Below, in pieces: positions 9,441 to 20,680 of a DNA stretch of 64,000 nucleotides. Numbering within the stretch: the stretch's first letter is position 1; every line of letters begins with the position of its first letter. Below the pieces are notes generated by a model. That model made no database searches. It was given only the letters and a program-made list of their open reading frames with translations, and was not told the DNA's origin. The position numbers and the translations under genes were made by a program. Origin of the DNA: Opisthorchis felineus (lineage: Eukaryota; Platyhelminthes; Trematoda; Opisthorchiida; Opisthorchiidae); contig SJOL01007654.1 in assembly GCA_004794785.1 (NCBI GenBank), forward strand, positions 469,253-533,252. The letters are read 5' to 3'.

Positions 9441-12400
9441 TTTTACCTTTGTTCAATTTTGTGTTGGCAAACGACTGTTGTTATTATTATACAATACTGA
9501 TTTCTGAAGTTGGACAAATTTGCTAGAAATAGGACTGACGTAACCGGAGAAGGAGAATCAAATTAATGGGAGGGGATGGGGAAAAACAATGTAAAAAATA
9601 CTTTCTCAGAAAAGCAAACAATAACGTTTTTAGATGCGAAGCCTTAATTATGAAACTTCCCAACCACACTGATGTAGAAGCTTCCCGGAAGAGTTCCGCG
9701 AGTAAATGTCAGTCACGATATAAGCCGAGTTGCGTCTTGTGTACGGAACTAAGAAGGTACATCTTTTCATCCTACAAGAGGCGAGCATCTCCTTTGGTGG
9801 CAAATCACCCAAGATAGACGGGTTCCTGGAAAATATTGGACCTTAGAGTCATAAACACCATCGTTCTTCAACTGAACTTTGTATTGATAAAGGATTGACC
9901 TACAACTGAAACACATCATTAAGGTTCCGCAAAGCCTTTTCCATACCCCTTCATTCAAAGCCCGTTGAACGCCCACAAATCGTCTTCTTCCTGAAGTGAG
10001 TAATTGTTGACTAGGGTGACTCGGCTGTCCGCATTTTAGACAAATAAATCTGAGTAGCTGGTAATAATCCAGAGGTGGTTAATTATTTAGATGCAATCCA
10101 TTATATATGACGTCCCGATCTGGAATCATCGCCAATGCCTATTCACAATCGGGCTCAGTAATCGGGTTTGTGGATGAGCACTGAAGTGAGAGCCGCGGTA
10201 CAGAGAACACCTCCATACTGTTAAATCTAATTTGTTCTGCTTTGAAAACAGTTTGCCAAAACCTTCAGTTGAAACAATTCTAACTAGAGCCTTGGCGGTG
10301 AGATTCAAATTTCTCGAACGTTTGGATAAACCAAGGAACGTGCAGTTATCAGATTGCTTTGCAGCGCACGTTTCTGTTTGGTGTAAATCGAATTCACCAG
10401 TAATAATACGGAACGGCGGACTGGCCGAAATACGGAGGCGTTTCCTTCCTGGTTACCTGACTTTACATCTACGACGTTTGAGGTGAGAAACTGTAAGCAA
10501 TCAGTAAATGCCCTAGCTAGTTCAGGAGGGGGCAAAGAGTTTGTATGGGAGAGGCAATATGACGATAGGACTATGAGCCTCGCACCCGATATCAGTTCGT
10601 GTTCAAGTCTATGCGCAGGAGAGCCCTTGTCAACAGATCCGTAAATATGAAGAGCCGATAACACATATTGATGGGCAGGGCATAAAATCTACAAAGTTGC
10701 TTTTCTGCTAAAACCCAATACAGAAATTAGCTGGATTATTGGGCGTATTTCCGGGGCTTTCTAAACTTTGAGAAAACGGACTTGTTGTAAGCAGCCCAAT
10801 GTAAACAATGGTTTTCAAAGAATTAAACAGCTGTAACTTTGTGCTCATAGTTTTAGAGAAGCTCTGTCGAGTAGTTTAATGAGGTTAAACTTACGGACGG
10901 GTAGGGACGTCATCATCACAAATTTTAAGGTTCAACTGAGACTTCGCTCCACCGAAACACGTGTACTTTGAGGCAACGGAAATGTAATCATAAGCTTCAG
11001 CTGCAGCGTAAAAGAAATCGTCCGCATGCGTTACTGTCTCAAAAAAGAAGCAAGGCAAAGAGCGCAATAAATAGAAATTCTACGTAACAGGGAGTGTGTG
11101 AAGGTTGCGTTCTGATTCTTGCGAAAGATTTCTAGAGAATGATAGGTAAAAACAGAACCGCAACAAACCTCAAAGAACACCTAAACTTCTCTGAATGTTT
11201 GTAGTACCCTCAAGTACGGAGTCGAACCACTAACCTTGGTATTTGTAATTCCAATTCGAAACTTATTAAACGTGAGATAATTTTAGTTCCTTCATTTGAA
11301 TGTGAATGTTCACGGTAAAGCAGTTTTCTTGCTTCGTACATGAAATCCTTTCCTTTCTCGAAATAAATAAGAATATTGCTGCTAATTGTAAACTAAAATG
11401 CAGAAGACCTGTCGGAGATTCCAGGCTAACTGTTTGTTTCCACTCATTGTTGTAATTGGTGGCGAACAGTTTCCAGACCCAACTGAGTTAGCAGAAGTGC
11501 GAAAGTCCCCCCCTCCGTGGATGTATTCAATACAACCGACTGGTACACCACCTACAGTCACGAAGTTCCGTTTTACAGCAATTTACCGAAATATGTTGCC
11601 TCAGTGGGTAATAAAATATTTTCAACAAAATTGCTAAGCGAACGCTTCAACCATCAACAGTTTTGCGTAACGTTGGGTCTATTAGGGTTTGGTAATTCGG
11701 CCACTCATTCAGATGTGCTTCTCAAGCTTCCCTCCACAAAAACAGGATTCATGGTCATCAATTGTCATTCTTCAGGATTCACGGAATCACCAATTACTGG
11801 CGCAACAATAAAACTATTATCGGTTATTAACAAATAAGTTAGTCAGGTAACAGTTTGCAAAAAGTAACTTTCGTGTTGAGGAGTTCTTCATCGAATATAT
11901 AGACCGAATAGAGAGTAAGGAGAATGCAGGAAAAATCTAATCTGCAATATTTTCCGGCACGGTCGAACGTTTCTTTTTAAATGTTTCTGTGTTTAAAAAT
12001 GACAACAGACGTGAGCGAACAGTGAACAGTACTCAGGGTACAACCATTGACGCGAAACCGAGAGCGGAAGTAGTTAGCATGGCTGGCTCGAACGTGGTCG
12101 AGTGTGAAACCGTTTTCGACTGACTGATCACCGAGAATCACTCAGCTCAAGCTACTGGGTTGGTTATGAATGACATTATTTTTAAGGGTATCTGTTCAAG
12201 TTATTTTATGTCATCTGACCAAGCTTTATTTTGGAGTTTTTAGTGCTAACCTAGAATTCGACTAACCTTTGTGCTGCTTGAGAAAAAGCAGTCAAACAAA
12301 CCGGGGTTTTTATTCTTCACATTATTGAGTGAAATATTTTTATTCTAGAATATAGAAATAGTGACATTAGTCAAGTCGAAAGTTGCTTTGTGCAATGTTG

Positions 12401-12449
12401 AGTGATTGATTCTTGTAATGATGACAGACTAGTCGAGCAGTTCAGCTTC
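9441..12449. other. 3' flank of the SOCS-box gene and unassigned sequence
   Basis: No AATAAA follows closely after the stop at 9440; the first I see is at 10043-10048, so the 3' end is uncertain. Two opposing open frames overlap at 10.25-10.66 kb (a plus-strand exon candidate and a 119-codon minus-strand frame, 10305-10664). At most one can be real. At 11495-11607 a stretch with cag before it and gtaata after it encodes VFNTTDWYTTYSHEV, which looks protein-like but which I cannot assign. Confidence 0.35.
10252..10482 (+). CDS. Unassigned exon candidate, 77 codons
   Basis: The open segment begins after gctttgaaaacag and ends at a consensus donor (TTTGAG followed by gtgaga). Both boundaries fall in the same codon phase, so the exon is symmetric. 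The frame stops one codon past the donor, as expected if the donor is real. The peptide includes SVETILTRALAVRFKFLERL and GGLAEIRRRFLPGYL. I recognise no domain. The opposite strand is also open here (10305-10664), which weakens the case. Nothing links it to the FERM exon at 2849: that exon ends in phase 1, whereas this one begins in phase 2. Confidence 0.22.
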
Positions 12450-12945
12450 AAGTGCTTCCTGTTCGAGTGCAGATAAGGCAAGGCGGAATACGTGGGTCCA
12501 AAGAACAAGGGATTTACAGCTGTACCGAATCACATTGTGTCACTGTTCATCACGAAGGGGCTGGACCTTACCGTGGTGTGACGGTTTGTGTACCCCGGCG
12601 ACCCAGTGAGCTAAACTGGGGGGTGTCCGCACGACACTCGCATACCAGGTTGGTCAATGGTTAGAGGCCTGACAACACAATCTCCTGGTCCCCCAGGTTG
12701 GGGGTTGGAACATGTGTGGCTACGTGTCCCGTAAAAATGGTAATGCAACTGCATTTCCGCCAAACACCGCTGCTTTGCGGTCAGGCTCTTGAGCCAAAGG
12801 CCTTGGTTGAGGGCCTCAATCGTCCTCTTGTCCAGGTGTGGGCGCACTGGCAGTATCCCATCCCACGTACAACCATGAACTGTACAGCAGCGAAGCATCA
12901 GTGTTGAACGCTGATGTCATGCTCTCCATAGTGATGATGATGATG
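12450..12945 (+). repeat. GC-rich dispersed-repeat-like segment with tRNA-like core
   Basis: This block is clearly more GC-rich than its surroundings. It contains ggtcaatggttagaggc (near 12650), which resembles a Pol III A box, followed about 50 bases later by a GGTTGG-rich segment that could be a worn B box. It ends in a (GAT)n tract at 12928-12948. Simple-repeat tails are common in SINE/LINE ends. I could not pair it with another copy in this window, so repeat status is inferred from composition. Overlapping open frames on both strands (12611-12907) are probably incidental. Confidence 0.35.
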
Positions 12946-15170
12946 ATGACTGTGTCAATGTGGCTGAATAATACCAAGCGGCGATCATGAAGTAGGAACA
13001 TCTGCCAAAGTAGAACAAAACACAAAAATAAGTGCATGATGGATCAGGTGGTGACGTATACACCACAAAGCGAAGAAAGTAAGGCGACTTTCAGTTGGAA
13101 ACCTTGCCGACCTGTGTCCACAACAGAGGCGGGTAAGCATCCGTGTTAATGGACGACATTTTAGTGTACGGGGCAAAGCATAGACTGTTAGCATATGTGT
13201 TTATCTGTGGTCAGCTCGCTCATGTAACATGAATGTGGGTATCTTAACGAATGTCGCTCCCATTGGCAGTGTCATAACCAATCACACTCGCAGTCTCACG
13301 AACTCTTAGTCTGATAGTACAGTAGCCGAACGATCAAAAAACTTTCAAGATGATGATTAGTGTTTTTTAGTAAAGTCCGAAGTTTTACAAGCGGAGTCGT
13401 AGAATGGTGGATAAAATGCGTGATGAGCAAACACTAGCTTAGGAAAGACATCGTTAATGTCGTAACATAATGCGCCCGGAGACAGATTGTGCATACTGTA
13501 GGAGAGTTAGGTGTGCCAATTCTTGTGACATCAGTGTCCTTCGAGAATTTCGACTGCCGCCTCAACATCGATCTCATTTCAAGCACATCATAAATGTCCG
13601 CTAGAAAGTCTGTGATAGATGCTAGTCGGTAGACTTGCGGTGTCCACATGATTGATCCTACATGGTATTTGTTATGATTTGGGATCTTCATAAACGCTCA
13701 GTTTGAGAACAGCTAAAGACTAGCTCCTATGCATCCAAACTGCTCATATCTGGAGACGACGCATCTCTTGAATAATAAAAGTATCAGGTTTCAAAGGTCG
13801 CTGATCACCTCACCTTTAAAAATCCAAATTGATTGATAAATAACTTTTAACTCTCAAAACAAATTGTCACTGACCATTCATTGGCTTTGAGAAACAGTAA
13901 CACTGCCCGCTTGTTTGCAGTCATATGGTATTTAGATTTCATACGGCAATTTAAGGCCCTGTATCTGTTCATATATATATATANNNNNNNNNNNNNNTAT
14001 ATATATATATAGCTAAAGGCACTGATTCTTGAAGTAGCTGTGATAACTAAATGGGACGAGCGATCATCGTATCATCAGCCCTGTACGAATACTGACAGAA
14101 GGTTAGGATGTCTCTCTTGTTGCCTTCGCACACTGATTCACAAAGAGCGTATACCCGGCAGAGGGGCGCAAGCCAACCGCCTCTATTCTAGTTGTATAAC
14201 ACAAAAATGGATGTTCGAAGGTTTTTATAGTTTGCTCATCCAGCTGATTATTCCTGGGTAAAGATAACAAGACTTACATAGTATGTTCATCAAGATGACG
14301 TTTAATCAAGTCGATGTCCAAGCTTGGACATATCCCATTCCCTGAGCGATACAGGGAACCATACCGGCATCTGCGGGCGTGTAAACTCGCAAGTGTTTTA
14401 TCCTTAGATTCCAGCAATGAAATCTCAAAAAGCTAAAACTCAAGCCGACTGACGAAGGATAATATATTTTTATGAAGGCAGTCTAGCGTTCAAAAATAAC
14501 TTGGGACTGTAAAGCTGTAAAGCTGTCCAGCTGATTATATTCCCACTTATTGGTACAATTTACATTCTATAGCCATTTCGATCTGTCTTACCACCCTCCT
14601 GGGAATCACAGGCCTTGTATCGTATCTAACTAAAATGTATACTAGACTGCTTTGCACACGGGTGAAGTAAGATCGAGAGTTTCGATGACGGCATCATTCT
14701 TCGCTTTTTGCTTCATCTGCATTAATACAGTGTTTCACGCCCGATAAAGTTTTAAATGTTTGCTACATTCTTCGCTTCGATATACATGTCTATCCTGAAA
14801 TGGGATAACACGTTTCCTAGGCCTCGAAAGTTACGGTATTCTTGTAAACAATTTAAGAACTATCCACCAAAACAGATACACATTTCGTTTTCAAACTTGC
14901 CATTGGCGCATGTACTTTTCGCACTTGAAGAAGGAACTCGCTTGTGTGACTCTCGTCACTTATTTAAATAATCCGCTCAGTCGTATGCAAAGTAGGACCA
15001 CATAAACTAGATTCTTAGCAAAACGGGTATATAGTGAGCCAAATCTGCTGTACAGGAGCTGCTCCGCCGAACTATCAATGTCCTTCAGGTTCATTTGTTT
15101 GATTGTCTAGAAGAGAGTGTTGCACTTTAGGCGGGCTTGAAGCAGTTTTTATCAGCTAACATTACGGTTT
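12946..15170. other. Unassigned non-coding stretch with assembly gap
   Basis: No gene is recognised. The minus-strand frame 13434-13691 (with MWTPQVYRLASITDFLADIY) looks somewhat protein-like but lacks clear splice signals and any domain I know. The AT microsatellite and N run at 13972-14011 are described separately. Confidence 0.4.
13972..14011. repeat. (AT)n microsatellite interrupted by an assembly gap
   Basis: Alternating TA flanks a run of 14 N at 13984-13997. The gap is almost certainly an unresolved microsatellite length, so coordinates downstream may be slightly off from the real chromosome. Confidence 0.95.
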
Positions 15171-15441
15171 TCTTCTGTAAGTGAAGTCAGCCTATGCCGA
15201 AATGCCGACAAGCACCGTAATGATTGAAGAGTTAATAGCACCGCATTCTGTCCGAATGTGAGTTAATCGAACTGCTGATCAGCCACTCCTGACCAAAAGG
15301 TTTATTTTTCAATTACCAGCCGGGAGGTTAAGTTCATTCACCTTAGAGATTCGTGAGATGCGCACTGATGATGGTTCCCAATAAGGATGAAACAGCCGTA
15401 AAGGGCTCCTGGGCTTTTCAGCATAGATCCGCCTTACTGGA
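15171..15441. mobile_element. Inverted-repeat element family B, copy 1 (diverged)
   Basis: The left end (gtaagtgaagtcagcctatg, near 15176) and the right end (cccaataaggatgaaacag to gcttttcagcatagat, 15377-15428) match the two ends of the better preserved copy at 27411-27820. The interior is shorter and heavily diverged. The open frame 15353-15586 is partly repeat-derived. Confidence 0.6.
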
Positions 15442-18283
15442 AATTCACCTTCCGCCAACTAAATTGGAGGTATACTCAGCGCAAACAACCAGCAAATCAG
15501 TGTGTTCACAAGTAGACGTGCCATTAAATCGGCAAGCCAGAAGAACCGCTTCCTCTCAAACACAGTCCAATCAAACATCATGCTGAAATAGGACCGAACA
15601 ATCATGTTATTTTAAACGGTCACAGTGAGCATGCTTTCGTTCTCATTGTAATGCCGAGAGACTCAGCCCTGATTCCGTTCCCTTGGTCAGTGTCCAAGTT
15701 TTGGTTCATTATCCCCTTACCGACAGCACGTTTCTTCTTCGTTCTGCCGGTGCTCCGCGATTTTGCCTGGATATTTGTAAATTTCAGTTCAAGGATGCTG
15801 GTAATAATAATATAATGATAATATAATAGTATAATATATTGGAGGTAAAACGCCCTTACGGAGGCTGCCAAAATCGAGCGTGTTATCCAACAAGTGGATT
15901 TGTTTTACATTCTTACAGCAGGTTGGAATTTTTTTGTTGCTGAGCAGCAATGCCTGTCGAGGATTGCGAAGCGCATATAAGCAGCTGCATGACAATATAA
16001 TGAAGTCGTACTGGAATAACATGAGCTCTGATGAGCTCAATCCTGGAATTCTCCCGGACCTCCAAGCACGCTAGTTTCACCTTTGCCGATAAACGCGCGA
16101 AAATCGACATCATTATGTGAGCATACCGTTTACCCGTTTCCTCCTCAACTCCCTTGAAAACAGGACTACACTACACCAAAATATCTAAACTATCCATTTA
16201 GATGCAGTTGGATTGCTAGGGTGACCGTGGTTACTAATTGAGTAAGATTTTTGAAAATCTGCAGATGGAAATCAGCGGAATTTCCAACGGACTTTATAGG
16301 TGGCACTACCCGTTCCCATTTTAAACAGTTAGCAGCCAGAAAGAACTATCACTTACTGGCAATCCACAGTGACTTACCATATCCAATATTATTTGGATGC
16401 CCACTTCAGCGGACGATAGTTTTCAACAATATCTGTTTATCTGAAATGTATCCATGATTTTTTTTCGGTAATGACAATCACTCCATTCCTCTGTCTCAGC
16501 AGTTTATCTATCGACAGCGTGTAAATACTCAAAACAAAAACGAAAACTGCTTGTAAGTACTATTTAGAAAAAATTAGTCGTCTCACTATAGCTTCGAAAG
16601 GAGCACGATATGTTTTCCAGATTTGTAAAGAGGAGTCAGGCAGTGGAGACTTATAACAGTTTCAAGACTAGCTGTACGAATCACCGAAACTCTACAAGGT
16701 CTCAGATGAGTTCGTTTTTCTCTTTATTTTAGGACCGACCTACAATCCTGACGAGCAGCAGCGCTTCCGCCTTCTTTTGAAGTCAGTGTGCAGATAGCTA
16801 TTTAGACTAACGAACAATACAAAGCACAAAATCCATGTTTTTGTCGTTTGAATCCAATGTGTTCTTAGGGAAGCCGATAAAGTTATTAAAATACGATGTA
16901 AGCGCTATGGCAGCTAGGTCCACCTTACCGGTTAGCAGTTGACCATGGCGCTGACGTAAAACCTGGCTTAAGGTTACCCAGGTTGTTTGTTACAGATTAC
17001 ATTTTCGCTTCCGCTTTCTAAAATCCTACGCATCATCTTAAATCCACTACCTAACATCTGATATCTAGTACCGTCTTGAGCGGTAGTTGCAGGTCTCTTT
17101 GCAGGGGTCTGGTTAGGGTTAACTTTTATGCATGTTTTTTCTGCATTCAGTGGGCCAATTACGAAGAAAACCTGCGGTAGGCCTGAATACGTGCATAAAT
17201 GGGCCAGCGGTTGCGCAATCGGACTTCTCATAAGTAGCCATCCAAAGAAAGTTCATGTAGACAACCAAAGGACATGCCTATCAGCAGCATACTGGAGTAG
17301 TATCAGCTTCATGTATAAATGTAAAATAGCCATGCTAATATTCTAAGGTAATGCGCATAAAGTTTTTTACTCTCATTTCGCTCCCCGTACGTGCTGCTGT
17401 GCAGTATCTTTGTTTAGCCTGGCAAATTGCCTTTTTGTTTGTAAATGCACCACCCCCTATATAAGGAATTATGCAGGGGACACCAACGTTCACCTCGAAA
17501 AGGGACTTAGCCTTCTGGAAGGGATTGGAAAAGTAAAGCATCTGTTCCTGGCCCCAGGGACGAAAAGTCTGTTGTCTTTTAATATCTCCGCGACGGAGTG
17601 AATGTAACGAAATTTGTCACTTTGACCGCAATGTACGCTCAAACACACAGTAGACTTGAACATGTGCAAATGATATTTACTGGTGCATTGGCAAAAATGA
17701 TCTGAATTCCTCCTGATGTGGTCTGTCCCATGGCCCATAGTAATATTCAGAATGGTCAGTCAAACTCAAATGAGAACCAAAAACGAAAATAGCGGTGTGG
17801 TGCAGATTTGCTGCGACATTTTGACAGAATGACAAATATTGAGAAGTGGGAAGTAATGTTGTTGATTTATCTTAGTTTCCAGCCATCGCAGCATGAATGC
17901 ATATTGCAACTAACTAACATTTTCGAAAATGCTTTTCTCTTAATTTTTGGGACACTAATTCAGGTTATGTCCTTGAAAGAGATTAGCCTAACTGTATGCT
18001 GTAGGTACTACAACAGACATCGTCTCAGTTTGTGTGACCGTCAACTTGGATAACCCAGTAAATGGCCTACAATTGTGGTGTTTCCTCCTGTGGGACAGTT
18101 TCACCACTTGTGAGATAAGCGTCTTTTGTTCTATAACTTGAAGGAATATCAGAAAGATTTGATGAAATTATGTTACCTTATGCTGTGGGTTCGTATCCGA
18201 CATCACCAGATTTGATCATTTGGGCTTATCGTAATGTGGGCGGTTGCGGGATAAGCGGAATTCGCGTTCACGTCGCTGTCGCA
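15442..18283. other. Unassigned non-coding stretch
   Basis: No recognisable gene. An AT-rich patch of ATA/TAA units lies at 15805-15842. Several 60-85 codon frames overlap on both strands (15.6-16.1 and 17.0-17.7 kb), so I read none of them as coding. A good acceptor (tttttctgcattcag, near 17152) is followed by an open stretch encoding GPITKKTCGRPEYVHKWASG, with no consensus donor and no domain I know. Confidence 0.35.
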
Positions 18284-18471
18284 TGAACAGTCTTCCTCCT
18301 GTTCCGGAGCAATTACTCTGGTGAGTACACAACAAATGAGGGAAGCGTTGGACTCGGATTTCACCCTAATCAGAACTCATTAGCGGTGCACATCCCTGGA
18401 CGTACCGGGGTTTGAACACCGGACATCTGACATGCTTGCCGAGCTTGTAATCAACCTACGCTGGACCGACC
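18284..18471 (-). mobile_element. tRNA-derived SINE family 1, copy 1 (reverse)
   Basis: Read on the minus strand, this contains gtcagatgtccggtgttcaa with a B-box-like centre, then the body: ctaatgag, a gtgaaa/gcgaaa segment, gagtccaacgcttccct, gtgtactcacc, and ggaacaggaggaaga. This runs in the same order as the plus-strand copy at 28734-28924. The tRNA-like head is more worn here. Confidence 0.7.
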
Positions 18472-20572
18472 TGAATTATCACATCTGAATAGATGATTAT
18501 GCTCACTCTTGAGCGTAATGTGTTTTACAATGTGTTCGTTACAATGTTAAAATCAGGTACCACAGTACTCCGCACCAAGACAACATCCTGGAGTGGGGAT
18601 GCTAAAATCTCTCCTCAACAGAAGTGTTTCCCTGAATGCTCCAGGAGGGGTAATAAAAAATTAACCTACTGCTTCCTGTAACCATTGAAAAACAGAACAA
18701 ACGCACGTGCATCACAAAGGCTAACACACTCATTTAGGTCAGCAAGCATCATGTGAACGGGTCTCATGGCACCACCGAGCTGGTGACATTGCCAGTTCAG
18801 TCAGCTGACCCATGTGATGCATCCGCACTGTACTATATCTGGAACGCTTCTTTAGGGGGTTGTGGTATACTGAGCTCGGGCAGACACAGGGGCCAGAAAC
18901 TAAAGCACTGTTGCTGACCAATCGCTGTTGAGTGTTTGTAGTGACGTTTAGTGATCATGCTAAATGACTGATCTGGATTTGGCAGATCCACAGACTGTCT
19001 GTTCAGACTTTTTTCCTAGAATTACCCAGAAGTTTGGTCATCTTACAGACTGTATTGGGTTCATGTGGAATGGATGCATATATTGGCGCTTCGGACAAGT
19101 TTGGCAAACGCCTTAGCGGTGGTTAAAATCACCAAGCAAAGTGCGAGCTACTGCTTCACGATTACTGATGGAGATCATACACAGTACCCAGTTCGCGAAT
19201 GTTCCTTCCAAATTGCCGCGATTCTCTCCACTGGTAGACTGGCATACGGTGTACGTGGGGTGCACCAGCAAGTGCAAGCGTAATCACACAATCTAGTACG
19301 TCAGTTTTTGTGTGGGTGTGGTGGATGTAGAATAAACAGAACGGTCATCCGGATGTGAACAAGACGCCTAGGCAACTAGTGTGGACGAGATAATGAATGG
19401 AGGGTGACAGAAAGCGAACTCGAGTGCCTGATGGGCACTCGAAAGCCCACCTTCCAAAGCACACACCTACAATCGGCAGGTAGAAAATTGTCTAGTATGA
19501 CGACTGTTTCAGAGTAGCCAGGGCTTCAACAATGGGCCAAGAGTGTAGCAATTATACCAGCTCAACTTGTTCCGACCGAATCCTATCCACGGGCTTTTTA
19601 TTAATCCTGAACTTTGCTTTACAGTCATCTTAAAATGTTGGCACTAGCATTTGCAAGCTCCGATTAACCACAAGTTGAGAACAGGAAACTGCTGTTCTTG
19701 TAATTGGCACAAATAAATGAATGATGGAGATCACCGCAACCCGTGAAAGTACAAAACTAGCTGATGCCGCATTGTACAGTAAATAAGTTCCGAAACCGTT
19801 CGGAAGTAGTGATCATTGTAAACCAACGCAGTACGCTCATTTCGATGCACTGAACTTGTCCGTCGATAGCGGTATTCAACAACATTCTGCACAACAAATA
19901 GAGACCGCCAAGTGCGTCTTAACTCTTTGTGGCCGAATATTTGTTAGTGACGGATTCAAACCTTTATAGATAGACTTTCTTCCAGATGCCATTCTGGCCG
20001 GTTTTGAGTAATTGGACGACATTATACTTCCTTATTTTCAATATACGGTGCGCAAACAATGTCAGACTTTGCTAGATGCGCTCTGAACATTTAAAGTGTA
20101 AACGTTTACTGCGACGCTGGGTAGTTTATACTCTGATCTTCTCCATAACAGATTGACTGCTTGTGACTGTCGACAAGCCCCCTACTTTGAAAGCGTGTGC
20201 GCGCAGATGCGTGCCCAATAAAAAATAGCCTAAAGATCGTACTGACGAATAATAAGACAAGTGGCAAATGTTTCAAGCCTGATGAATGCGCCTAACAGTC
20301 GCTGTTTCGTGAAGATGCTTGAAACTCTAAGTCCTTGTTTCTCATATCATCTTCTTGAGCCATTGTTCTAAGGAGGAACACTTCCGAATCCAATGGTCTA
20401 AAATAAGTTTACATTATACGATTTCCTTCATCAGCTGAGACTAACTCTATAGTCCACTGGGAAGTGGCACCGCCTGGAAGTGCCCACTTACGTGGCCTCT
20501 CTTAGAGGTGCAACGCTTAGAGTGGGAATTATATCAAGAGTGAAAGTACGTATTGGCTAATCTGTGGTGTGA
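18472..20572. other. Unassigned non-coding stretch
   Basis: No gene or domain is recognised. The short frames at 18493-18681 and 19065-19283 have no splice context or family resemblance. The 130 bases before 20573 may belong to an extended SINE copy, but I cannot align them to the other copies. Confidence 0.35.
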
Positions 20573-20680
20573 TATACACTGCTGGTGTGCTCTAATAAGA
20601 GCGAAACTTGAGACCAACACTTTCCCTTCTTGGTAATGATGATTCACAATAATCGTATCAGGACAGGGGGAAGGTGACAG
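20573..20680 (+). mobile_element. tRNA-derived SINE family 1, copy 2 (5'-truncated)
   Basis: The segment gtgctctaataagagcgaaa, followed by gagaccaacactttccctt and a ggacagggggaaggtga tail, matches the body of the copy at 28734-28924. The tRNA-like head is missing, as in a 5'-truncated retrotransposed copy. Confidence 0.6.

Noticed and set aside
10305..10664. 119-codon minus-strand frame
   Set aside because: No domain, no clear splice signals, and it conflicts with a plus-strand exon candidate that has better boundaries. It remains possible but is not supported.
11495..11607. Possible sulfatase-like exon (phrase NTTDWYTTY)
   Set aside because: The resemblance to the family's DWxPT motif is a few residues only, the Pro is missing and no other motif is present.
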